A stretch of 64,000 bases of DNA, taken from NCBI GenBank assembly GCA_037975125.1, contig CM075853.1, forward strand, positions 36,344,113-36,408,112, in the 5' to 3' direction. Positions 22,486-34,935 of this stretch are shown piece by piece (the first letter of the stretch is position 1; each line of letters starts with the position of its first letter). This DNA comes from Latrodectus hesperus. Taxonomy: Eukaryota; Arthropoda; Arachnida; Araneae; Theridiidae. Position numbers and translations under genes: made by a program. Below the pieces are notes generated by a model. That model did not search any database and was not told the DNA's origin. It worked only from the letters and a program-made list of their open reading frames with translations.

Positions 22486-24660
22486 CTGCTGTGTTCTGAT
22501 AAACAGGAATTCATAATGTAACTGGAGCACAAGATAGGTAGTACATTTACAAGTAACTTAAAATTTTAAGATTTTAAAATTTCTTTGATTTTTTTTAATT
22601 ATTATTTCTTTCACGTGATTTTAAGATGTACCAATTAATATATCGGATACTGTTATTCAGATTTAAAATAATCTTTTTGTTTAGTTTAGTCAAATATTGA
22701 TATCAGTTTAAAAATATAGACACTCTAACAGCATAAATCTATTCTATTTGATATGTTGTTTAACAGAAATTTTCCTTTTCTTTTTGATTCTTTGAACATT
22801 TATATAATATCAAAACTAATTCTTACACATTTTCACAATTAACAGTTCTTTTTTCTTATGCGATCTTGTTCTTCGTATATTTGGCTGAACAACATAAATG
22901 CCAAATGCAGAGAGGTGAAAATCTCAAAATAAAGAACAATCTTAGACATTTAAGAGAAACTTCGAGTGGCATATTATTGAATATTGCTTAAATGAAATTT
23001 TCACTCCTGAAAAGGGTTAAGCATTTTCACTGGTAAAATTCATATCATTTTATCAAATCTTCCATTTAAAAACAAAATATTATATGCTTCATTTTTCTCC
23101 ATCATTAAAGATTCAGAATATTTTTAATAATACGTGATATTGTGATTTCTACTTATTTTGGTGATATATAAACATAAACACACAAAATAAGTAAATGTAT
23201 TTATGACAACTTTTAAAATGTAAATCAAAATCCTGCCACACTCATTTTATATTTTAAATTTTTAATAATTTTCCCCAAAATTATTTGATTTTAATACTTA
23301 ATAAAACAGGTTCCTTAATAATCACTCTATATCATTATTTATATAATCATAATTATCCTATCTTTAAATCTCAGTCTTTACAAACTCCATATTAGGATTA
23401 TTACAAAAATTGCAGTGATGATTCAGTTGATTTAATTTTACTTAATTTGTTTTTTCGTCAATTTTTCTCTAACATTTTTATTATGTGAAGCAAATTACTT
23501 TATTTCTGGTAATAATATATTTTGCTCAATAAGATATTCAGCAATAAAAAAGTCAGCTTTTTGTTAGAAAATTAAAATTTCAGTTAAATAGTGATTCACG
23601 TGAACTTTAAATGCACGTTAAGTGAAACATATTATAGATAATTTCTTTTAGTACTTAATTTATTAATTAGCATTTAATTTACACAAAGTTCTGAAATTTT
23701 ACTGCAGTAAAATCTTATTAGAATGAAAAAAAATATGTGGGTTTCGTAAAAAGATAATTTCTAATGATAATAATAATAATAGTTCTAGTTTTTAATGATT
23801 ATTATATAGTGTGTTATGTAATATAATGTAAGTGATACAACAATTTATATCAACAATTCTTAAAATTCTTTTAGAGAATAATCATCTCACATGTTTCTAA
23901 CTTTGAGTTATATTCATGGAACACTGTGATTAGTTACATTAAATAGTTAAATATAGCTTAAGCAACACACAGACAAATTCCTATCAAAAAATAATTAGGT
24001 TATAAAATTTGTAAGTTATTGGACACTGAAGAAGAGAGATGTTTTACTTTAATACTTTAAGAAATGTCATTTTTATTTTGCTGAAACAATTTTATTCTTA
24101 TTTTTAATATCAAACAAAAATAAATTTTTATCATCCGAATATAAATTAAATTTAAAAATATTTTATTTTTTAAATTGAATTATTACCAAGCCATAACTCT
24201 TTTTCTATTTCTATGTATAATCCTATCTATGTTCTATCTCTATGTATAATCTATATATATTTGTGATTAATCTATAAGCAATCTATGAATATTTGTGATT
24301 TTGGATTTAAGCTTAAATGCAACATTGATTTTGTGTTTTCATTAGAGTTTTGGATCTGATTTTAGGTATTTTTGAGTGCTTTAATTATACATATATTTAC
24401 TATACGATATTTAGATAAATTCATTTTTTTACTTAAAACATTTTATATTTTTTATCATATTAAATAAAACATCCTCATTATATTTTTTATTTATATTTAC
24501 TGTAATTTCATTCAATGTTATTACACTGAAAGATAGTAGGCTTCGTAAATCTGGATTAAACATATGATTGAGTTTTAAATCTGAAGAAGCTCATTTCATA
24601 TATCGTTATCCTGATCCGCATTTTTACTGTTAACTTAAGTTTCAACTAAAAATTTCATTT
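22486..24660. other. AT-rich gene-free stretch
   Basis: No gene recognised. Contains an 11-bp inverted pair around 23151-23188 and a loose TCTATGTATAATC/ATTTGTGATT tandem near 24210-24300. Confidence 0.5.
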
Positions 24661-24664
24661 ACGC

Positions 24665-24667
<3 letters not shown>

Positions 24668-24735
<68 letters not shown>
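24668..24735. repeat. (AT)34 microsatellite
   Basis: A pure 68-bp AT run bounded by TGC on the left and GCA on the right, so the run plus its edges is self-complementary. Confidence 0.95.
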
Positions 24736-24738
<3 letters not shown>

Positions 24739-24784
24739 TAAAATACTGCGTGTACATACTTATAAGTATGTGTGATGTATGTAT

Positions 24785-25200
24785 AGCCCCAGCTGCAGTT
24801 ATTCAAGGATAAAAAAACCTACAAGATTTTGTGCGTTTGAATTGAAATCGACCTTGGGGAAGAGTTTAAAAAAAGGAAGGGAAGGAGTAAGGGTGAGAAA
24901 AAGAGGAAAGCAGGAGATCTCCTTAGGGAGAAAAGGATGAAGGGGATGAAATACCTCAGGATAAGTGGGAACAAATATCCGAAGCATCCTTCTTCTGTGC
25001 ATCACTCCATCTCGAGGACCCTGAATCAATTCCGACTGCTTGTTCACCGAATCCGCTTCACTCTATCCTCAACGTACTTTTTTTCCCTTTCTTTTGTGAG
25101 GTTTTTTCTCTCTCCCAGTTCCCTTCACTTTGCATATCAGAGTGAGATGTTTTTGCATGCTTTTTCACTTTAGCTTTAAAAAAAATCGTAAACGAACATT
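24785..25200. other. GC-richer island, no confirmed gene
   Basis: Purine-rich on the left half and pyrimidine-rich on the right. Two overlapping ORFs on opposite strands (24799-25047 minus, 24937-25173 plus) show no recognisable domain. Coding status is undecided. Confidence 0.35.
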
Positions 25201-26430
25201 TTTTCCTTTGATGATGTACCCATCGTTTATTTTGCCGGCAATTATTTTACATGTAGATGCTTCCCCGTTTTGAATAAACTTTTCATCAAGATTATTCTAC
25301 AAACGAACTTGTATTTAAGAAAATAAAGTAAAAACAACAATTATAATATTGCGAATAAAACTATTTATTAAATAGTTCAAAAGAAAATCTGTATAATTAT
25401 CATTTATTAATATTTTTCTTCTGTCTAATTGTTAAAATTATTTATAGTTAACGAAGATACTTTTTAAAAATAAAAATTTTTGCTTCAATGTTATTGTTAT
25501 ATATTTAATGGCATATTCATAATACCAGGTGCATTTTCATAAGTATATTAAACTCTTTCTTTATTTTAATAATTTATCTTGATTTGATTTATAATTTAGT
25601 CATCCATTCTAAGATGGAATAAATTTTGAAAATCATGGATATATTTTTATTAAACTTTTATGTCTGAGTTTTTTAATAAAATCTTAAGATGCAACAAATT
25701 TTCTCAGTAGAATATTTTTGAGACACCACATATTGCTTAGAAGCAAAAAGTATGCATTCTTATTTCATATAAAGGATCACTTGATATGTTTCTGAATATC
25801 AAAATTCATTTGTAAGATGTAAATGTTAGCTAATAAAACTGAGATAAGAAAAGTAACAATTTTCCTGTTCACAAACTTAGTCTTCGTTTATTAAAAATGT
25901 GGGATTAAACTTTTTAAAAATAATAAAATTGGACACTTATTGTAATCACATTTTTCAAACATATAAATTAAATTTACGTACCATTAGGAATCGGTTGCTG
26001 TGTTATTGTTCCATGGATCAAGCTTAGAAAAAAATAATTTAACATTTTATTGGAAAACAATTGAAATTTTCATCTTTTCTTATTAGAAAAGGTATGAAAA
26101 CGTTTCATTGTGCAAATTGAAAGAGTATAAGAGTGAAATTGAATTTTATTCCACTTGTTTCCACATATTTGAAAGGGAAATAAAATTTGAAGGAAATCAT
26201 CCTCCAATTAACCTCGCATGTCTATATACGTCACTGAAATCTTTTAATATACAGAGAATATAAGAGATATTCTACACATAATTATTACAGAAACAGTTTT
26301 TTTTCTCGTAAAAAAATTAGAAAAGTGTGTGAGGAATTAACAAATAACTTATTACTTTACTTAGCCGAAAGTTTCTTAAAATATTTATAAACTAAAATTC
26401 AATATTTTAAAAAAGGCTGTTGTTAATACG
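25201..26430. other. AT-rich gene-free stretch
   Basis: No gene or repeat recognised. Confidence 0.5.
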
Positions 26431-26437
26431 AAGAAAG

Positions 26438-26720
26438 GACACGTGGGCTTAGATGGTTAACGGACCGTTCTCCTTATCAGAAGATAGTGAATTCAAATCC
26501 CGACTTAACCGAAGATCTGCAGAGTTCATTAAAGACGATTGGGATACGTTAAATAGGTCGTGGTCGCAATTTCTTTCTAGTGAAATGATACCACTGAGGG
26601 TGAAGTACTCGGGGTTTCTCATACTTGGTCCATGATTTTAAATTATAAAATCTCCCATCCATCAACTTCTATTCTGCCTAATTGGTAGAGTTCAACTCTG
26701 GACTATGCACTGGTAATATG
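26438..26720 (+). repeat. tRNA-derived SINE, family C
   Basis: A tRNA-like head with an A-box-like GCTTAGATGGTTAACGG (26447-26463) and a B-box-like GAATTCAAATCC (26489-26500), followed by a non-tRNA body of more complex sequence than the flanks. One copy only in the window and both ends are uncertain; it runs into an RTE-like LINE end. A 60-residue ORF (26453-26635) lies inside and is not a gene. Confidence 0.55.
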
Positions 26721-26724
26721 CTGG

Positions 26725-27111
26725 AGGATATAAAATATGAAAATATGAAGGGAAGTATATACTGAAAAAACTTGCATGGAGATGCAGGGCTAAAAGAAGA
26801 CCGCAGATAGATGGTTGGATGATGCTGAAAGAGACCTAAATACTTTAAAAATCAAGAATTGAAGAAGAGTTGCTGATGATAGAGACAGCGACTGAGGGTT
26901 GGTTGGGTTTTTTGCTCAAGGTCCAAAAAAGTCAAGCTGTGCCATAACTTTGGTAAAATAATCTGTTTTCATTTACTTATTAAATTGTTCAAAACCTATT
27001 GCGCTTTCGTTAGAGAGGATGTGGTTGAGGCAACCAGGGATTATAAGGGGCTGTTGTGCTTATAAAGAAGAAGAAGAATATTATATAGTAATAAATATAA
27101 TATAAATACCT

Positions 27112-27113
<2 letters not shown>
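26725..27113 (+). mobile_element. RTE-like LINE 3' end, copy 1
   Basis: The C-terminal motif of an RTE-type reverse transcriptase ORF is readable with a frame break: RWLDDAERDLNTLKIKN then RRVADDRDSD (compare the usual RW.DD.E.DL..L....WR..A.DR..W). The 3' UTR continues through GGGGCTGTTGTGCT (27047-27060) and (GAA)n to a segment ending TATAAATAC before (TA)n. The same sequence, inverted, is at 54173-54630, including the part between the GAA run and (TA)n. 5'-truncated and inactive. Confidence 0.78.
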
Positions 27114-27174
<61 letters not shown>

Positions 27175-27199
27175 TTACATATTATATATATATATATAT
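27114..27199. repeat. (TA)n microsatellite at the 3' end of the RTE-like LINE
   Basis: A TA run at 27114-27171, a short interruption CATTTACATAT, then a second run to 27199. It directly follows the conserved LINE 3' sequence, as does the tract at 53873-54172. Confidence 0.92.
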
Positions 27200-27200
27200 T

Positions 27201-27507
27201 CAGTGATAATTAGCACCGCCTACCCAGTCTAGTGAGTGTTCAGAGTGTCTAACTGCGGATAGGGTGGTCCTGGGTTGGAATCCCGGTTCGGGCATGGATG
27301 TACTTTCTCTCTCTATCTATCCTGTCTTTGTCCTTTCCTTGTATTATTGTGAGTGGTTGCCTACCCTATAAACGGGTCCCAATGGCATGTGTGTACTGAG
27401 AAAGTCGGACTCCACACCACAATATGGTTCACTTGAAAAAGTGGAGCAGCGCACCCCATATTGTCAGCCTAGCTGGAAGAAGACAACAACAACAGTGATA
27501 ATTAGCA
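27201..27507 (+). repeat. tRNA-derived SINE, family A, copy 2 (recent)
   Basis: Body 27216-27492, flanked by a perfect 15-bp target duplication CAGTGATAATTAGCA (27201-27215 and 27493-27507). It matches copy 1 (1922-2199) from head to (CAA)n tail. The B box reads GGTTGGAATCC (27273-27283), one base off consensus. The perfect duplication suggests a recent insertion, into DNA beside a pre-existing TA microsatellite. Confidence 0.92.
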
Positions 27508-28380
27508 TGTTCATAATAATTTTTTTATTTTTCAGCAATTATTAAGACTCAAAAAATTTGTAATTAATTAAAGTTTCTTCTTTAAAACGTCTTAATTTAT
27601 TTCATTACTTGCAAATAAGCGTTTTTACGATAAAAAACGTAAAGATCTAAAATTGCAAATAACGATGATACATGCAATTAATCTAAAAAAATCATAGAAC
27701 TCAATATCGTTCTATTCTTTTAGAGCAGATAAAACTGCCTCATAAATAAATTAAAACAGTTTTTTTTATATATTTTTGATTATTTTACAATATGCCAAAT
27801 ATATAATTCTCAAGTGGAAATTTTCTCTTCTTTTGCCAAAAACTAAATTAAAAAAATTTGCATGTTTTTTTTCTTCCGAATTTATAAATAAGTGAATAAA
27901 ACATCATTTGCTTACATCCGAGGTTCCCAGGTGAAAAGGTTTAAAACGAATGTTCCAAATTGAAAGGAGCTCCTGTTAGCTTAACGCATAAAGTCGTCGC
28001 TTTCAAATTTATTTAAAGGGTGGTGAAAGGTTCGCAAATGAGCTTTTACTTATTTATTTTATTTTTTTTATGTTTTTCTTTTAAAAAAAGTCGAGATTAA
28101 GGATGCTTCTCGGGAAATCTCTACGATGTCTTTTTCGACAAAAAAGCTGTTGTGGTAATAGTGAGTTATTTAAATATTGCCAAATTTTAAAATCACTCGA
28201 ATCTTAGGATTATGTAAAACACATAATGTTTGTTAAGGTTTGAGACGAATCTGTGCTATGTATTATAGAACAATCTTTTACTGCAAGAATATTAATCCCA
28301 GATCAAGTGTAGTTTCAAATCGGAAAACGAGATTCTGAAAAAAATGGGTAAAATGATTACTGTTCCGCTTATTTCTTTAA
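27508..28380. other. AT-rich stretch with a possible tRNA-like relic
   Basis: At about 27964-28040 there is GCTCCTGTTAGCTTAACGC followed, after CGCTTTCAAA, by GGTTCGCAAAT. The spacing recalls tRNA A and B boxes, but the B box departs from consensus and the acceptor arm does not close. It is at most a decayed tRNA or SINE head. The rest is featureless. Confidence 0.3.
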
Positions 28381-28450
28381 ATGCTATTTAGAAATGGATA
28401 TTTTAAGTGATGAGAAAATATCACTTAAAATATCCATTTCTAAATAGCAT
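28381..28450. repeat. Perfect 31-bp foldback with 8-nt loop
   Basis: 28381-28411 and 28420-28450 are exact reverse complements; the loop is GAGAAAAT. At 70 nt it forms a fully paired hairpin. No flanking duplication, TIR or second copy in the window was seen. Confidence 0.95.
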
Positions 28451-30959
28451 GATGTTTAAAATTAAGAGTATTTTTGCCAATTTCCAGAATTGCTGGACAG
28501 CTTTCAATGAAGTAACATTCATATAAATGTTGATGAATTACCAAAAAAGGAAAAATTACCATTATACAATTACAGGTAAATATGTATGATAGTGTATACA
28601 GTTCATCCATGTTAGAAAATGAAGGTTACTTTAAAGAATAAAATATGACTTGTATTTATATATCGTTCTGTTGCAAAAAAATAAGTATATCCATCGAGAA
28701 AAATAAGGCCATGAAACTACTCTAAAAATTATATGGTATTTGCTCATATGAAAAAATGAATATTAATTCAAAATAAAGATCATTTTATTGACTGGCTGCC
28801 AAGACAAACTATTAATTTCAACCAACTAAACAGCTATACAAATAGCAATATATTCTCTATAGAAATACGGGTTCCTATTTTATTGTTGATACTCGTATGC
28901 AGTAAATTTTGCCTTTTATGTAACAACAAATGAACTAGTTATATAGCACTGCAAAATGTCAGAAATTGGTCTTTAAACATATCCCAGACATGCTCTTCTT
29001 TGCACAAAATCTAATGTCCTGGTCAGGTAATTGAAATTCCGAGTGTATTCATATAAACTTGGTTACGAGATAAGAGTAATATATTTATAATATTATTGCA
29101 CATCTATAAGCATGCTTCTATATCTATAAGCATTGTTCTACTAGTGTATTATATCTATAAAAATGTTCTGAAAAATTTAATCTTTAGGAAAAACATTTAT
29201 TTTGAAAAATGGCAAAAAAAATGCTATCAAAGCATTTATATGATTTGATATTGATCATAGTTCCACTAGTTGCCAAATAATTTTAACATGCTTGAAAATT
29301 ATCAGAGTGTAATTTGCACTTATATTGACGCTCCTAACAGATCGCAATATTGATTGTCATATCACAATTCTATGGCAAAATACCATTTAGCAACAAATGC
29401 TGGATTGCGATCTTCGATCAATCAAAATTAATATTTGTAAGGCGTTAATATAAGAATTGGTATAAAATCAAGACTTGATGTTGTATATCAAGTCCCTTAA
29501 TAAAGTACTTTCTAGTTTTTCCTCAATTGATAAAAATCAAAACAACACTGCCTATTTTTTGATGGTTAGTTATAATTTCTTTAATAGAAATTGGGACTTA
29601 TGTCTTAGGTTAACTAGCTATCTATTGATAAAATGATTTGATACCACTGAATTGTACCAAGTAACAAAGTCGAACAATTTATAGAAGTATTATTGTTATA
29701 GACGTGATTGTTTTCTTGATGATTCAATCTTCTCAAGCATTTTTGTGGGTAATATAGATTTTGAACCATTGCTGTTGACGACTGTGCTTTCTCAATGGTA
29801 CGATTGTAGAATTCATATCGAAAGCTTCGACTAAAATTTAGTATCATATATATATTTGACAAATTCGCTTTGCTGATGGCAATTATGCAAACCTTTACGT
29901 AGTTGATAAATGTCCACAGCATCGTCAAATTGTCTAAAAGGCGTATTTCTTTAAAATCTACTGCATCAAAGTAGTAGTTTAGTTCTAATTATGTATGAAT
30001 TTGAGTAGAGAGTTTGTCTGTTGAAAACTGCATAAATATCTTATGGATATTACTGCTAAAATGTTAATTGACATAACTCGTGAAATCACATCATCATCCA
30101 AAGTATCGTAGCTTTTTCTATATGCATATACATTCTATGATAAAAATTATGAGCACGAAAGATTTAACGGAAATAATGTAAATAAAATATCCATAATTCA
30201 AAGCACAATAAGCAAATAGAGGAAAAATTTATGCACAGATTCTTTTCGTAGTAGTGAAATCCATATTCCTTAGCTTGTTATGAGTTCTATGCACTTCAAT
30301 GCACACAAGCGTTATTGTTAAAAAAATTGTTTGATAAGGATCATATTAGAATCAGGGAATGTATTTTAGGATGATTTAAGAGAACAATCTAACCACTCCA
30401 AGCTATGACATTTGTGTGATAAACACACTTGAATTCAATATGTAACACTAATAGATATAAATATGCAAATAAAAAAGGAAATATAAAATTTCTTCTTAAT
30501 GTTAGCGAGTGAACGGTCAAAAATAAGTAACTTGTCAATAAAATCCTCTCTTTAAGGCATTATTCCATGATTAATAATTGGTATCAAATAATAAAAACTA
30601 GTTGTGAGAATCATAGTTGTTAACAATAAATCATAAAATGATGCATAGTTATAAGCAACTAATGTAGATTTTTTTTTTATTTTGAACAAAAATTTGCTTG
30701 TCTTACCATTTGTAAATCACCATAAACGAGACAGATCAAACTGAGGCATACCTTACTAAAAATTGAAATAATAGATCCTCATTTAAAAATGTTTCTCAAT
30801 TATCCAATTAAAAATATAAATTCCAAAATTCATAAGTGATTATAGTCAATTAATGAAGAATTTTTTTACTATCATTCCTTTGATAGATTTTCCAGCAAAT
30901 TTTTATTAATAGAGTCTGCCCATTTTTTTAATAAGTCTGCAGTTGAAATATTTGATGAA
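28451..30959. other. AT-rich stretch, no confirmed gene
   Basis: Contains a loose inverted arrangement at about 29315-29460 (TTATATTGACG / CGTTAATATAA outside, AGATCGCAAT / ATTGCGATCT inside) that may be an old MITE. A 104-residue minus-strand ORF (29614-29928) has a hydrophobic start and N-glycosylation-like sites but no family I recognise. Otherwise featureless. Confidence 0.4.
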
Positions 30960-31460
30960 AATTATTTTGCCTCCATCGTCACCAACTCAATTCAACGATT
31001 GGTTCACGGATGATAAGCCGGACTGATAGCCCACTGATATACAAAGGCCAATGTTTGTAAATCTCTGTACACACGATGAAAAAAGTCTGCTTGGCGATTC
31101 ATTTACTACTCCGCACCCACCGTATTTTATGTTCATTCATAATGCAATGGGGCATCTTGAGGTAGAAACAGAGATTATTTAATGGAGGCTATAGGAATGA
31201 AGGAGACGGGTGACCCCTGCCAGTGTGGCAACGTGGGGTGCACGTACTTAAGGACGCCGCAGCTATGTCAACAATTTCTGCATGGGGGAAAGACGAGCCT
31301 CTAAAAAAGAAGGAAATTCCCCAGAGTTTCACTTGTCTGCGGGTTCCTGTCATTTAGATAAATCAGGAATTTTTCTGGATCTTTCGAGGAAATTTTTTGT
31401 GTTTCATTTATTTTTTCTCTCCCTTGTTTTTTCTTTCTTCTTCAACCGTGGGAAATATCA
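30960..31460. promoter_or_regulatory. GC-richer island, candidate regulatory element
   Basis: About 500 bp of non-repetitive, CpG-containing sequence. A 71-residue ORF (31282-31497) covers only the pyrimidine-rich right end and lacks a domain. A conserved non-coding element is one reading, a missed exon another. Confidence 0.33.
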
Positions 31461-32670
31461 GTTTTTTGTTGCAAGAAGTTCTAATCTTTATTTTTAAAAT
31501 TAATTGCAGCTCTCTTCCTTAAATTTTTATTCAGTTCTTTTGGATATTGTTCTATTCGACTTGTTGTTTGGAATCATTAATTATGGTTGATGTATGATTA
31601 AATAAATTAACTGATTATTTAAGTAAAATGATGAGAAATTAAAAAGTGTAAAATATATGCATGATTTATTCATATGATTCTTAAGAATTATTTCTTATTT
31701 CCTTGTGAGATAAATTAAAAAATTACAAACTTTTAAAATTTAATTATGTTTTGATTTGTAAGAAAATTATGAATTTTATTATTGAAAAATATTTTTTTAA
31801 ATCATGTGAAAAAGAGAATTAATATTAATGGCTTTTTAAAATTCCATATAAATTCTTCTGTTTAATACAATCAAAATATCGCCATTTGGAAACAATACTT
31901 TAAACTTATCTAAATCATATAAGTAAATCAAAGTTGAAAAAGTAATCCCCTCGCTTGATTGATTTGCTCTTGTAAATCACATTACATATAACGAACATGT
32001 TTTTTTAACGAGTTTAATTTCATTAACAGCATATATGTTGTATTAATCTATTTTTTCATGAAGTACTTTGCGAATTCAAATTAAATACGTACATGGTGTG
32101 TTATATAGATTTAAATATTTTTATACGAAGTAAACGGCTACAAATTCATGATGTATATGGTCGAAAATATTATCATAAAATTACTGAGGAATTTGCAGAA
32201 ACTCGCTCAATTGGACACCGAAAGCATAACTGTTCCAGTGATGACAATTTAATCCAGGCTTGTATTCTTATTTGTCAGTAGTATAGCAGTGGTCATTTAA
32301 GAAAACAACTACTTCATTCCGAAGTCTCATAAGTTTCTAAATCACCAATACGATCAAACAAATCTTTCCATCAACTTGATTACACTCTCAGTTTATACAT
32401 CCCACCGTTTTTTAAAAGTAAGGGTAACACAATACCCATCCACTTTTTATTTAGCTTAAGAAATCACATAACAAATTAAAATTCCTCGATGATGCCCTCG
32501 CTGTGAACATTACCGTTATATTTGCATACAGTGTTCAGTTATTCATAAAGTGGACTGATGAGAAAGTATATTTAAAAGCTTTTACTAGAAAAAATCCAGG
32601 AAACTTTTTGTACCCATAGCAAGATGGCCACAGTTTTACTGCTGTTGCTGGTTAATATTCAATCTGATTA
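31461..32670. other. AT-rich stretch, no confirmed gene
   Basis: A 62-residue plus-strand ORF at 32093-32281 has balanced amino-acid use but no recognisable motif. Nothing else is supported. Confidence 0.4.
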
Positions 32671-33850
32671 CTAAAGTATTGTTTGGATCTTTTTAGAAGT
32701 TATTTTGGAAATTTCTGAAAACTTCAAAGAAGGTGAAAGACCTATCGCTTCTAGAAAGACTTTAACTTCCATATCAAGTATAATGATGGTCATTTCTGGT
32801 ATTTTAATTGAAACTTTAAACTGATGATGACCTGGCACACAATGGTCTCGTTCACTGGGGGTGTGTTCCAATACTGATCCCCTTTGATTACTGAAAAACA
32901 AACACAGTACCTAATAGAGCTGTTAGATCACTTATTGCTTCTATAATCAAGATTTAAGTGGTTTTGAATGTGGGATTGTTGTGAGTACACGACAGATGTG
33001 AGACAATAGCATCTCCTAAGTTGTAAAAAATGTTAATATAACCACATAAAACTATTTCATGAGTTTAATGTTAAAATTGACTATATAATAAAACATCTCA
33101 GGTTCTTCCATTTCTCTTTCCATTCTTTCAATATTCCTCTTCTCATGTTCTCTTTTCATTCTTTCAAAGGATTTTTTTCGGGTATCAAAAAAGAAAGAAC
33201 AGGATAACTGAGAAAGATAGGTAAATGGGATAGACTTTAAGAACCTCCTTAAATTACTGTATGTTTCATTATTATGCTGTAAAGTAAATGTTCCAAGCAC
33301 ACATGCAAACTGTTCAGGTAATTATCATTGATATAGTTTCCTCAGCTGAAACTGACATGCGCACCTTTGTTGATTGCATGAAACATTGTACACAGTTTCA
33401 TAGAACTCTGCAGCAAACAATGGACTGTCAATAATACCTTTTATTTGTCTGGAGATGAATCTAACAGGTGACAGATACTTGTCTAATCAACAACATCCAT
33501 TCAAGTCCTTTCTGTATTCCAAAAAGACAGTGTGACATCATGAGATAGCCACTCGGAAAGTTATTTCTGGGGGGGGGGGCTATCTTCATTAAAGCTATTA
33601 TTCATATATTTAATGTCTTGCTTCTCAAAATGCATCTCTATTGCATCAATTCCTATGAACTTTTAGATTGCTCTGAATGATTCATGGTGTGAATAGACTC
33701 CAGAGTACTTTCAGACAATAATCGAGTCCATCATAGATCATGCTTCGGTACTTTTGACTGTTATTGGGAGACCAACCTGATATTGAGAAATTGTATGTTT
33801 TCACAGTATCGGGTTTTGGCTTAGATTTCCTTTCTTTTGCTCTTTTATCC
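32671..33850 (-). pseudogene. Protein-like decayed stretch of unknown origin
   Basis: Several minus-strand segments have balanced, non-AT-biased amino-acid use: 32671-32901 (76 residues), 33052-33300 (82 residues, with a charged heptad-like ERMKREHEKRNIERMERE stretch near its C-terminus), and further open reading upstream of it with stops, to about 33850. No domain was recognised. The pattern of frame pieces on one strand suggests an old retroposed or transposon gene, but it may be chance. A run of ten G lies at 33568-33577. Confidence 0.2.
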
Positions 33851-34313
33851 AGCAATCTGAATTTATATTTTTTCCGAGTCTATGGACAAAGCATGGAAAA
33901 TTGATCATATTGTACGAAATATTTTGTGAGCAGTGATTATATTACTATACAATGATCTTCACTTATGAAGGAAACATATGTACGATTCTGTCTTTGTTTA
34001 TGTTATCCCATACTGTTTGCAAGAATGTAATATTAAAAATTATTTTTTTAATAATTAAAATTAAATTTTTGATTAGAAATTAATTTTTAATATTAATTTT
34101 TTTGATATGTAATGTGCTTGTGTTGACTTTATATTCCTATGCTGTTGTATTTTTTACGGCCTGATTTGAATCTTCGTTGCTCATTGTCCTTGTGTGAGCT
34201 GAAGCTAAAAAAACTTATTTATTTTTGTACTGGTTGAGTGGTTCAATAAAATTTACGTATGTAGAATATACTGTATTTATTCATTTTTATTTTATTTATA
34301 ATTTTTTTACCCA

Positions 34314-34935
34314 CGTATAAGACGCACTTTTTCTTTGAAAATAGTATGAAGACAGGATGCGTCTTCCCCGTCGATAGATTTTTTCTTTCTTGCAGAGAGT
34401 AGTTTGTATTATACTTACGTAGAGTTCATTGTAAGCCGATATGCTGTCATCAACTATGACAGTTGGATTCGTTTAAATTTCATAGTTTTTGTGTGCGACT
34501 TTTAAGTGTGTGAAACTTTTATTCAATTTTCTTAAATTCATTGGCAAGTTATGCCTCAAAAACTTTGAATTGGTATAACATAGCACACAAGCTATATATA
34601 ATTGCGTGCTGAAGAACATAAAAACTGGGCTAAATAAAAGCATTTCGAGCCACTCCCAACTGAGAAAATCATAAGAACTTGTCGGAATCAAGAAGAATAT
34701 CCAAAAAAAGCAACTCCTCGTAACACGACTTTCAGAATTTATGTAAAACAAAGACAGTGGTTAAATCACTTAAGATATATACCATTAGTAATTCACTGGA
34801 TGGTACAGAGGACCACAAAATATTACTTTGAGTTGGCATTACTTAACCTTTAAATTACTGTAAATTTATTATAATGATCAGTAATAAAACTTTATCTTTA
34901 AAAATGTGTATACAAAACGGAGTGTGTCTTATACG
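34314..34935. mobile_element. Pogo/Tigger-like DNA-transposon relic
   Basis: CGTATAAGACGCACT (34314-34328) and, inverted, AGTGTGTCTTATACG (34921-34935) pair with one mismatch about 600 bp apart. The AAGACGCAC/CTTATACGC theme and a TACTGTATTT just outside (34269-34278) recall pogo/Tigger-type termini. No transposase motif was confirmed in between, and the minus ORF 34473-34751 is not one I recognise. A similar half-end, TACTGTATTTTCTCCCGAA with ATAAGACGAATG, occurs at about 62543. Confidence 0.4.

Noticed and set aside
34473..34751. 92-residue minus ORF as a host membrane protein
   Set aside because: Lies within the suspected DNA-transposon relic and shows no recognisable family; aromatic and hydrophobic bias fits chance.
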